Positions 26,389 through 35,216 of a stretch of 64,000 nt of DNA are shown in pieces. The position numbers and the translations under genes are program-made. Under the pieces are notes generated by a model. It did not search any database, was not told the DNA's origin, and saw nothing but the letters and a program-made list of their open reading frames with translations. Within the stretch, counting starts at the first letter, position 1; every line of letters begins with the position of its first letter. Source of the DNA: Trichomonas vaginalis G3 (taxonomy: Eukaryota; Parabasalia; Trichomonadida; Trichomonadidae); the NCBI RefSeq assembly GCF_026262505.1, contig NC_067203.1, positions 25,897,411 through 25,961,410 of the forward strand, given 5' to 3'.

Positions 26389-29300
26389 TCAGAACTTAAG
26401 CTTTCTTATGAATGAAGTCTTAGTCTGAATAGAAAAGTTAAACTTTTCCTCAAATGCAAGTGTAGCAGACTTACATAAGTCAAATCCAATCTCTTGACCG
26501 TCATAAAGTGCTTTGTAAAGTTTCATTAAACTGAACTCAGAGTCTTTGTCATATGTTCCAACAGGTATGTGAATGTTCTTATCTTCATTGTAATAGCATT
26601 GTATAGCTTCAGGAAACATTTCATTTGCTGTTAAAGCAAGGACGTCTTGTTTGACACCTTTGCAACGTGCATGGAATGCAACTTCATTTAAATCGTTAGT
26701 GAGTAAGTCTATGTAAGTCTTCTTTCCACAAAATATTGACTTGTATGCTAAACTTTGTTTTCCAGGTGTTATTTCTGCGAAGTCAGAATGGAACTGACCT
26801 AATGTTTTACCAATAAGTTCTCTACCGTATCTCTTCTTAAACTCTGCTGCAAGCTTTGGTATGTCTTCATTGAAAATATGCATGCTATCACAGTCCTGGT
26901 AAAATATTTGAAGACCCATATCTTCAGCAGTACAGAATACTTCACACATTATTCTCTTCGACATAGACAGAATGTTAACACCAAGTGGACAGAAGTTAAA
27001 GTGTCTGCAAATGCTTTTCGTTAGCTTGAAAATAGTTTTATCTGAACCATCCAAACCTTCGAACTTCACTATATGGTTGTAGTTTCTGATGCATATCTTA
27101 TAGCATCTTTGTCATTTACTATGGTTATTTTTGACTCAATAGGAGATAGAATAGTTTTGCCATAAATACTGTTCAGAATGAGCTTTATATTTTCTTGCAA
27201 AGGATTTCCTTCTTTCTTATACTTTAACCTTAACTCAAACAACTTCTTTACTTCATCTCTTATTCTAATATCTCTGTTTCCATCGTAATAGTATCCTTGC
27301 AACACTTCACATTTGACACCTTGATATTTTATGAGGTCTTGTAATGTTATATGGTCAACATACATTAAACAGCAAGTGTTTGAACTTCTGGGAACGTTAA
27401 GTTCTGGATTTAGTTCAGGGTCACAAACTATTAAAGGAAAGTGTCTATGTATTCCAATCTCTGTTATCTTAATGAGAACAAAGAAGCCGGACATAAACTT
27501 TTCACCAATGGGTTCCTTTTGGTCGTCATCGAATAAATGTCTCATGAGATACTCTGTGCTTAACATTTCTTTCTTCATAACCTTTGGAATACCTTCTAAA
27601 GTATAAAGTCTTGCTATAGCTGATGGATATAATGAAACAGCGTCGAAGTCAGCAATGAGTTTCTCTTTACTCTTTTGTTTCATGTTATCTGACAGCATAC
27701 ATCTTCCACCTTGAATACAGCGTGAAATAAATTCTCTTGGTTTATTTGAGAGGTCATATAAATTTCCATTCGGGAAGTACACTCTGTTCTCAAATAATTT
27801 GTTAGCAATTGAACAAATACTAACGTAGTCATAAATGTTTAAATCAAATTCTTTCAATATGTCATTGCGGAACTTAACAAAACCTTCTCTTAAAATTCTT
27901 ACATCTTGTTTGCAATAGAATGTGCTATATTTTTCTAAGTCGAAGTGGTTCTCATCTATTCTGCAACCTTTGATGGAATCTATGTTTTTCATGAATGTAT
28001 CTGCATCCCGGATAAACTTACATGCTTCAGAAATGACACCAGTTCTGTTGTCATTTGCTAACAAAACACTGCTGTAGTAGTTGTATGGAAATACTTCTTT
28101 CGGTCCTGTTTGTAAGTTAAACATAGCAGGAAATAGTTTAAGCTTCTTATTTATAACACTGTAAGAGTCTTTTATAATAATTTGCCCTTCCTTTATATAA
28201 GCCAGTTATTTGCATTGTTCGTGAACCTTTAATGATGGGAGTTCCTTTCACTTCTGTCATATGTCTTAAGATGAAGTTTATGTCATAACTGAGGTTATGG
28301 AAATATATTAAACTCTTGTCAGGAAGTCGCTCCAAAAATTCTGTTGCACAGTTCTGACCCCAAATGCTTTCACTCACTGAACCATCTTCACTGTCATAAC
28401 AGATGTTAAAAGCTTTATGAAAGCCATCGGTACTGCACTCAAAGTCAGCAAAGAAAACGTGCTCAGGAATGAACTTACATTTAGCTTTATTTACTTCTTT
28501 TGACTCGGCTTTCTTCTTCAGTTGTACACAATACTTTGGAGCATATGTCAAATCTTTAAATGGTGCAAGGTTCTGTTTATATAAGTCAGTCGTATATGTG
28601 AAAAGTTCTCCATAAGAAATAGGTTTCGAAATATTTGCACTCCCACAATGTTTTCATAACATCCCATAACGGTGTTGTTCTATCATAACGAACTACATAT
28701 TTATCTTCTCTCTTTGTATAAATCTTCATCTGTTTCTCAATGTTCATTCCACCACACTCCTTCAAGATTTCTATATAGTTGCGAATGAAATATGTTGTCA
28801 TTGGTAATCTTTCATTTAGCATGTAGTGGTCTTCAACAAGAAGTAAGTCAATAGTTCGAACAGTTTCACATTCTTTTGGTATGTATATCTTCTTTATTTC
28901 ATTATGTCTTGAGTCATTGAAGTAACCAATGGTAACATTAAATGCTATATCCTGTTGCGTCAGAAATTTCTTGTACTTTACTTTGAGGAAAGTCTCTAAC
29001 ACGAATGACTTCTCTCATGTGGTCAATAGTTTCTTCATTTACTCCAGCCTGAATGCAAGCATAAACGAAGCAGTTATCTTCTGTCATAAGTGCTGCAGTT
29101 CTTTTTGTTCAATTCATTGAAAATTTGGTAGCGTTCAAGATTTATAGGTAATGTGCAAAGATACTTCCAGAACTGACCGCTTCTCTTCTTATAAAACTTC
29201 TTTTCACCATTATCTTTCCAAAAGCTTTCTATAAGTGCTGGGTTTCCTGTTTGCTTAAGAGCTTCCAAAATGGCTTTCTGGTCATTTGTCAGTGTGCTTT

Positions 29301-30174
29301 CATCTCTATATGGTCTCTTTTTTGGTTTGCCTTTCTTTACATCTGACATCGTTAAGCCTTCATATTCTGTTAAATCATACATCTTTATTTCAGTAAGATT
29401 CTTTATGTTTGTCAAGAAGAAGTCATAGTGCATTTCAACAATACCTGCAGCATTTGCTTCTATCTCTGATATAAAGTTCTCCTTCAAGAGCTGATGTAGT
29501 AATGTTCCAATATTATTGAGGTTTAACGTAGAACATTCATACTTTCCACCAAGTTTATAACATAACATCCATCTTTGTTGGGAGTTTATTTTAATCTTCT
29601 CTAAGAGTCTCATGAAAACCTTACCGAAATGTTTGTGTAAGTAGTCTCTGTTTGGTTCATCTAAAGCTTCGATGTTAAAGTCAATGAGTCTATTGCCTGA
29701 CTTCACATTTCTCTTCCTATTCTCTTCATCTTTCTTTAACCATCTCTCACCTTCTTTTGGTTTGTCGTCAATGGAACGAATGACATCGTTAGCTTTGCGA
29801 ACTTGTTCTATAGCGCTCTTAAACATCTCTCTTCTCTGTTGTTTCAGTGTGTCGTCTCTTCTTCTTGTTTCACCAACGTTTGCATTTGTTATGTCAAACA
29901 TTTCTCTTCTTACTTCATGAGGTACTGAACGTCTATGATATAAGTCAATAGCAACGTCATTTAAAGGAAATGCTCTTGCCTGGACTTCGTCCTCGCCGCG
30001 TTGCGGCTTTATGAACTCATGAATTCTATCATAACTTATTGCACCATTATAGTCTTTAATGAAGTCAGTGAGTGCTTTTTTGTTTGTTGCGTAATGCTTT
30101 GCAACATCTATGTTAGCTTCTGTTAGAAGTTGTTTTATTTCCGAGTGTTCTAACTTAGACAACTTCCGATACAT
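26389..30174 (-). pseudogene. Polinton B family-B DNA polymerase (pPolB), broken
   Basis: A long polymerase part starting at 30,174 (MYRKLSKLEHSEIKQLLTEA). Order: a large N-terminal extension, the block LLVEDHYMLNERL shared with element A, an exonuclease domain (FFADFECSTDGFH, with YFHNLSYDINFIL), then the palm: ADFDAVSLYPSAIAR (motif A), LILNSIYGKT (motif B) and YQDCDSMHIF (motif C). This is a typical protein-primed family-B polymerase of Polintons. It would copy the element from its ends. Confidence 0.9.
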
Positions 30175-30265
30175 CTTTAGTAGGAAATAAAAAAAATATT
30201 TTTTGAAAAAATTAGATTAGATTTTTTAAAGTTATTTTTCAAAATAATTTAATATTTTTATTTTA

Positions 30266-30739
30266 ATGAAACACATGCAAGATTGCAAGTTCTTTTCATA
30301 CAATGCTCTCGCTACTGCCATCAAGAATGAGTTCAATAATGCTTCAAATGTTAATGTTATCTTTAACAAGAAGTTTGTGAAAGAATCTAAGTTTGGTCAG
30401 TATGTCAGACCATTAGCTATCGTCATTGACCGCAAACGTTATACTTCACAAGAGTTAGCAGTAGTTTTGAAACAAAAGAGTTTCTTCGTGAATGTCAAAG
30501 ATACTCATTATACTGTCATAAAGAACTCTAACATTGACTTCTTCAGTATTGCTTTAAATCTTTCCGAACAGAAAGAATATAAGAAGGGTGAAACATCTGT
30601 GAAATATTATCCTTCATCTCTGAAGACAATAACGAACAAAGATGTTATACAGAAATTCTTACCAAAGGTTGAAGAAGCTTCTATTGACATTGACGAAGAA
30701 AGTGAAATGGTTGAAGAAATTGACCCTGAAGCTATTTAA
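30266..30739 (+). CDS. Unknown 157-aa protein
   Basis: An open frame from ATG 30,266 (MKHMQDCKFFSYNALATAIK), divergent from the polymerase across 90 bp of very AT-rich sequence. It is mixed alpha/beta and ends in an acidic tail (EASIDIDEESEMVEEIDPE). No known motif is seen. Its position beside the polymerase start suggests a shared promoter and possibly a replication role; this is inference. Confidence 0.55.
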   Translation: MKHMQDCKFFSYNALATAIKNEFNNASNVNVIFNKKFVKESKFGQYVRPLAIVIDRKRYTSQELAVVLKQKSFFVNVKDTHYTVIKNSNIDFFSIALNLSEQKEYKKGETSVKYYPSSLKTITNKDVIQKFLPKVEEASIDIDEESEMVEEIDPEAI

Positions 30740-30798
30740 GTAAAAATATATTTTTGAAGAACTGAGAGTGTCACTACGTCACCATGTCACCAGGTTAA

Positions 30799-31095
30799 TT
30801 AACTTCTTTTAAAAATGATGACAAAGACTGACATTTTGACGAAGTGCAAATCTTCACTTCGTGTCATGATGCAAAAATAACGCTGGAAACCATAGAAACG
30901 AATCCAGATTTTGTGAAGTTCCGGATGCTCATAATAATTTATGAGAATCTCATGGAGCGCAGCTTGCTTTATAGACAAAGACTGACATTTTGACAACACA
31001 GCAGGATTAATGCAAAAATGAATGTTATCGTTAATGTTATTGTTAATGTTATCGTTAATGCTTACAGTGTCGAACATAATTGACGTAGGATTCAT
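30799..31095 (-). CDS. Unknown 98-aa protein with Asn-rich repeat
   Basis: Starts at ATG 31,095 (MNPTSIMFDTVSIND). The opening NPTS-(x)-M recalls NPTSML in the cassette protein. A 12-bp repeat (ATTAACGATAAC type) encodes NINNNIND. The body is helical and aromatic (ALHEILINYYEHPELHKIW). The end overlaps a GACGAAGTG/CACTTCG hairpin (30,838-30,861), so the true 3' end is uncertain. An AGATCT unit (31,150-31,163) lies just upstream. Confidence 0.4.
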   Translation of the reverse strand: MNPTSIMFDTVSINDNINNNINDNIHFCINPAVLSKCQSLSIKQAALHEILINYYEHPELHKIWIRFYGFQRYFCIMTRSEDLHFVKMSVFVIIFKRS

Positions 31096-31206
31096 GACTT
31101 CTTCGTAAATGAGTGTAAATATAGCACAAAAATATATTTTAGGTGAAGAGGTGAGATCTCACCCGTTTTTTCATCTCATTCTCTCTTCGTTAATGTTGTC
31201 GTGACT

Positions 31207-32034
31207 TCATTCTTCCTCTTTGAAGTTATTGAAATATTCTGTTATTTTTTCCTTCAGTAATGTTAAGTCTTCTTTGAATGTAAGTATTGTATAACCTTTG
31301 ATGTCATAGTGTGTTTGAGGTAACGTATCTTGAACTATTTCCTTTATTTGCTCATTCGGTGTCATTGAAATCGGTAAGTTTTCACGATAGAACCAGTTTC
31401 TGTCAGATTTGTAAATCTTAGCTAAGTCATAAAAGCTCTTGTTGTTTCTTCTGACTAAATGCAACATAACCATATCTCTGTCTTCTTCATTTTCCAACTC
31501 TTCAGTATATATCATATACTTATAGTTCTTTTCCTTTCCTTTTGGTACCGAACGTGGTATTCTTTTCTGTATGCTTTTGTCTTTGGATTCAATGACTTCA
31601 TCTTTTGCTTGAAGTTTCATTTCCATATCTTCACGTTCTGCTTTATATAGTTCATCTAACATCATGAAAATATAACAAGCATAACGAGGTGAAGCCCACA
31701 TTGCTACAGCATTTACTAAAAGTCTATGAACATAATAACCTTTCAAACCAGGAGCCAAATTCTTGCGATTTTCATACGGAATCTCTTCCCCCGGTTTTCC
31801 GAGAGAAGCAATCATATGAGGAAATTCTTCTAAAAGTTCTTTTGTCTGTTGGTTTTCAAACCAATGATATGCTTGCTTTGTAGAAAGAAGAGCATTCATT
31901 ATACTTTGCATTTGGTACATGTCATCTTTGACCGAACGAATGAGGCGAAGTTGTTTGTTATATTGTATGTATTCGTATTCTTCATTTATGGCTTCATGAA
32001 CGATAGCAATTGTTGTGTTCTCTGTTGTTGACAT
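31207..32034 (-). CDS. KilA-N domain protein (275 aa)
   Basis: Start ATG at 32,034 (MSTTENTTIAIVHEA); the upstream codons belong to the leader. An N-terminal KilA-N type domain is visible: ALLSTKQAYHWFENQQTKEL, EIPYENRKNLAPGLKGYYVH, and RLLVNAVAMWASPRYACYIF. A charged linker and a C-terminal helical domain (NEEDRDMVMLHLVRRNNKSF) follow. KilA-N proteins of DNA viruses and phages bind DNA and often regulate genes. The leader with AAAGTTAGTTTTATTTT and TTTTGTATGTAA is shared with the cassette gene in element A. Confidence 0.8.
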   Translation of the reverse strand: MSTTENTTIAIVHEAINEEYEYIQYNKQLRLIRSVKDDMYQMQSIMNALLSTKQAYHWFENQQTKELLEEFPHMIASLGKPGEEIPYENRKNLAPGLKGYYVHRLLVNAVAMWASPRYACYIFMMLDELYKAEREDMEMKLQAKDEVIESKDKSIQKRIPRSVPKGKEKNYKYMIYTEELENEEDRDMVMLHLVRRNNKSFYDLAKIYKSDRNWFYRENLPISMTPNEQIKEIVQDTLPQTHYDIKGYTILTFKEDLTLLKEKITEYFNNFKEEE

Positions 32035-32146
32035 TACTGTCTTTACATACAAAATAAAAAAATAAATAAAAATAAAACTAACTTTATTTTCTGACTTTCA
32101 CAAAAGACAAAAATAAACGCTTTACATGTATTTTTCAGCAACTTCG

Positions 32147-32733
32147 TCAAATAATTTTTATAGCTTTATCTATCTCATCTACTTCAAACGTTTCTTTACC
32201 TTTTATGGGAGCACCATACATTTTCTCAAACTTTTCGAGTAGTTCTGTTTCTGCGGCTCTCATATCATTAACGAACACAACCTTGACTCTATTGACTGTA
32301 CTGTCATATCTACTACTTATATTATATGTTCTTCCTATCTTATATCTCTTTGTATTGAAGTCCTTCGGTTTCTGAACGATGTAAAGTAAGCCTTCACTGC
32401 AACGTTCTGAGTCGAATGAACCATATGTTATGAAGTTATATCCAACAACTGGTCTAACCATAACAAAACTATTGGTATAAGACTTTTGTCTATAAGATAT
32501 GCGCTTGTTCCATGAAATGCTACTGATATCATAAGCTCAGGATTTCTTGTCAAAATTTTCTGAGTAGAAGCAATTCTAACCCAGTCCTTTGTTTTCTTTC
32601 CAGATGGTGTTATAATGTCTGACAAAGAATATTTGTTGTATTTCTTACAGTATCTTACGTTTAAATCACCAATTCTAACCACTTTGGTGTCATTGTCAAT
32701 CTTTCTAACTGTTTCAAACTCAATGTTTGTCAT
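32147..32733 (-). pseudogene. KilA-N plus T5orf172 (GIY-YIG-like) protein, broken
   Basis: A fossil part starting at ATG 32,733 (MTNIEFETVRKIDNDTKVV). The N-terminal half looks like a KilA-N domain (VRIASTQKILTRNPELMI). The C-terminal half has GLLYIVQKPKDF and KRYKIGRTYNISSRYDS, the start of a T5orf172 domain, a GIY-YIG relative found with KilA-N domains in large DNA viruses. Its leader (TTTCTAAGAAAAATTTTTAT) is shared with the next gene upstream (33,853). Confidence 0.7.
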
Positions 32734-32850
32734 TACTGTCTTTACATACAAGATAAAAATTTTTCTTAGAAAAAATTAGCGTTATTTTTCTTTCATAAGG
32801 AAATGTCAAAACTCATGAATTTTCGTGAATTTCCTTAAGATAGAAAAAAT

Positions 32851-34010
32851 AATGTTTATGTTAGCATGTTAGATCTAACACGTTTTCTAACCACTTTTCT
32901 AACATAACTATTTACAAGCGTTTTACATGGTATATGTTGCGATGGTTCATGACTTTAAACAGTTTTGTAGCTTCTATTTCTTCACGAAGGATATCAAAAA
33001 TTTTAACTATGCCGAAGGTTTCTTTATACTTCTTCTTGACATCAGATAATAGGAAATCGTCAGCTGTTGGATAGTTTTTGTTCAGAAATGCTAACATGTC
33101 TATTTTATCTTCTGCTGGTTTCTCTACTTCTTTCTTTAAGTCAGTATAGTCGTTTCTCATACGTTCTATCTCTTTGACGGAGTAGTTATATTTCCTCATT
33201 GCTGCTTTACATTTTGAACATTGCGGATTCATTTTTGCGTTATACATTGAAATTTGACCTGCTAGAACAACTAAGGCGTCAATGGTTTTCTTTAACTCAA
33301 AAGTTGTTGGTTTTATTTGTCCATTCCATATTTTACATCTTTTATCTTTATCTCTTATCTGCCATACACATTCAGCAACTAACGAAACAAAGTTGTCGTA
33401 TGTCTTAAACTCCTCCGATTTATATATGTCAGAGATGTTCTTATATACCATGTCGCAATCTTTGTCCATAACTTTATGGTTGCAATGATATCCTAGAAAC
33501 TCATAGTTTACTTTACGTATGAACTTCTTTATTTCTACTGAGTCAGTTGGTTTCACTTCTATTTCATCGAATTCATGAATAGTGAGCTTTTGTTGTTGGA
33601 TTTCAGGCAATTTGGGTAAATGGTCAATAATATCCTGCATGTCATAAAGATACTGTTCATTTGTTTCATCTTTCGCACTACAGTCTAAATTACTTGTTAA
33701 AAGTTCTTGCTTAATTCTTTGTATTTCTGTCTCAAAAGTATATGAAGAAGGAATGAAGCTTTTCATCTCTACTAACATAGATGTTGGATTCATAACTAAA
33801 GAGTTTGGTGAAGTTGTTGTTTGAAGTGTTGTAGAACCTATTGTTGAAATCATATCTTTACATACAAGATAAAAATTTTTCTTAGAAAAAAATTAGCGTT
33901 ATTTTTCTTTCATAAGGAAATGTCAAAAATTCATGATTTTCGAGAGTTTTAGACCATGTTAGAAAAGTGGTTAGAAAACGTGTTAGATCTAACATTCTAA
34001 CATAAACTTT
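32851..34010. mobile_element. Gene cassette bracketed by inverted AGATCT units (in Polinton B)
   Basis: The left unit (32,851-32,905) and right unit (33,956-34,010) are 55-bp inverted copies differing at about three bases. Both contain GTTAGATCTAAC, CGTTTTCTAACCAC and TTTTCTAACAT. They enclose a 313-residue gene closely related to the one at 8,631. The flavour is GTTAGA/TCTAAC, whereas the cassette in A is GTGAGA/TCTCAC, so gene and units travel together but the units differ. A mobile or recombining cassette is inferred. Confidence 0.6.
32912..33853 (-). CDS. Cassette protein, 313 aa, zinc-ribbon-like, unknown function
   Basis: An open frame from ATG 33,853 (MISTIGSTTLQTTTS). It is full length compared with the copy at 8,631 and about 90% alike, including HCNHKVMDKDCD and CSKCKAAMRKYNYSVKEIE. 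Differences are scattered and conservative. The gene leader is of a different class from the one in element A and is shared with the neighbouring KilA-N/T5orf172 gene. Function is unknown. Confidence 0.65.
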   Translation of the reverse strand: MISTIGSTTLQTTTSPNSLVMNPTSMLVEMKSFIPSSYTFETEIQRIKQELLTSNLDCSAKDETNEQYLYDMQDIIDHLPKLPEIQQQKLTIHEFDEIEVKPTDSVEIKKFIRKVNYEFLGYHCNHKVMDKDCDMVYKNISDIYKSEEFKTYDNFVSLVAECVWQIRDKDKRCKIWNGQIKPTTFELKKTIDALVVLAGQISMYNAKMNPQCSKCKAAMRKYNYSVKEIERMRNDYTDLKKEVEKPAEDKIDMLAFLNKNYPTADDFLLSDVKKKYKETFGIVKIFDILREEIEATKLFKVMNHRNIYHVKRL

Positions 34011-34090
34011 ATTTATGTTAAAATAAATGGTACCATTAATGATATCATGACTGTTCTCGTTCATGTCTGATTTACATCTAATGAAAAAGT

Positions 34091-35176
34091 TTAGAAGAAT
34101 TTTCTTATTCTTTCTGGCATATTTTTGTCTTTCCAGTACTCCCGCTCTAATGGTCCCAGATGTGTTGGCTTCGACTCTCTCAAGTTCTTAGATGGTATAA
34201 CATCTTCAACGCCTCCTTCATATCTTACTTTATAAGTGTCATCGTTTGTGTTATAGCCAAGTATTTCAATAACCACTCCTCGCTTTGCTTCGTCAATGGT
34301 TTCAGCAAGTTTGCCATTACTACTTTCGACTAATTTATGACGAGGATAAAACGCAATAGAGTCGTCAGCAGCTTTTATAAGATATCCATTACCTTGCGTA
34401 GAGTCTACGATATAATAATTTCGACTTAACCTTAAACATTTCTTTGTCAACGGTTTGTCGTCAAGAACTACACGAACTTTTGTACCAGGAATGAGGGTAA
34501 ATTGTGTTGAATTTCTGATATTTTGTGTTTGGCTTCGTTTCTTTTGTATATACTTTTCTTCTTGTTGTTGTGTCATTGAATTTGGTGTATGTCCTGTTGT
34601 AGAATGTGTTGAGGAATTATATACTTCGAGAAAATGTTTCATTGTTTCTTCGGTAAAGTCTCGCTCTTGATTTAAATCTCTGAGAGTCCTTATGAAGCGG
34701 TTTATGATGCCGAGTATGTTATGGTTATGGTCTTCAGTAGTGTAGTGAGTTATGTTATGCTTAATGAGAAATTCTGTGATTTCATTGCTGAGGTATGCAC
34801 TGTCTTGGTCTGATGTTAAAGTACTTGGGCTATGTTCTGCTACAAACTTTTGTAAAACTCTTAACACTTCATGAGTTCCTTTATTCCTCATTGGATATGC
34901 ATATGCTTTGCGAGTGTTAACATTAATGAAGATGAGGAATGGTTTATGTCCTCCTTTTCTGCTTTGAATGAGAGTGTCAAATTGGTATGCGTCAGGAGTG
35001 TTGGAGCAAATTGGTAAAAAGTAGTCGTAAGGGTTTATTTTTGTTTGATGTACAACATTTTTGTCAAAGAACCTTTTCACTTCAGCTCTGTTAGTAAATC
35101 CCCAACTCTTTGCAGCTTCATTGAACTTCTTAAATGACCTCCATGGATGTTGTTCGAATACTTCTTTCAAGCTCAT
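34091..35176 (-). CDS. Polinton B retrovirus-like integrase (361 aa)
   Basis: An open frame from ATG 35,176 that looks whole. An N-terminal helical region (HPWRSFKKFNEAAKSWGFTN) precedes the rve catalytic core: YQFDTLIQSRKGGHKPFLIF, LTSDQDSAYLSNEI, and HNILGIINRF with RTLRDLNQ. The C-terminal part has an SH3-like strand pattern (TKVRVVLDDKPLTKK) and a chromodomain-like segment (VVIEILGYNTNDDTYKVRYE). Polinton integrases join element ends to host DNA, giving 5-6 bp target duplications. It matches the integrase of element A. Confidence 0.9.
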   Translation of the reverse strand: MSLKEVFEQHPWRSFKKFNEAAKSWGFTNRAEVKRFFDKNVVHQTKINPYDYFLPICSNTPDAYQFDTLIQSRKGGHKPFLIFINVNTRKAYAYPMRNKGTHEVLRVLQKFVAEHSPSTLTSDQDSAYLSNEITEFLIKHNITHYTTEDHNHNILGIINRFIRTLRDLNQERDFTEETMKHFLEVYNSSTHSTTGHTPNSMTQQQEEKYIQKKRSQTQNIRNSTQFTLIPGTKVRVVLDDKPLTKKCLRLSRNYYIVDSTQGNGYLIKAADDSIAFYPRHKLVESSNGKLAETIDEAKRGVVIEILGYNTNDDTYKVRYEGGVEDVIPSKNLRESKPTHLGPLEREYWKDKNMPERIRKFF

Positions 35177-35216
35177 TTATGTAAAATTAAAGATTTTATT
35201 CAAGGCTCAAGCGCGT

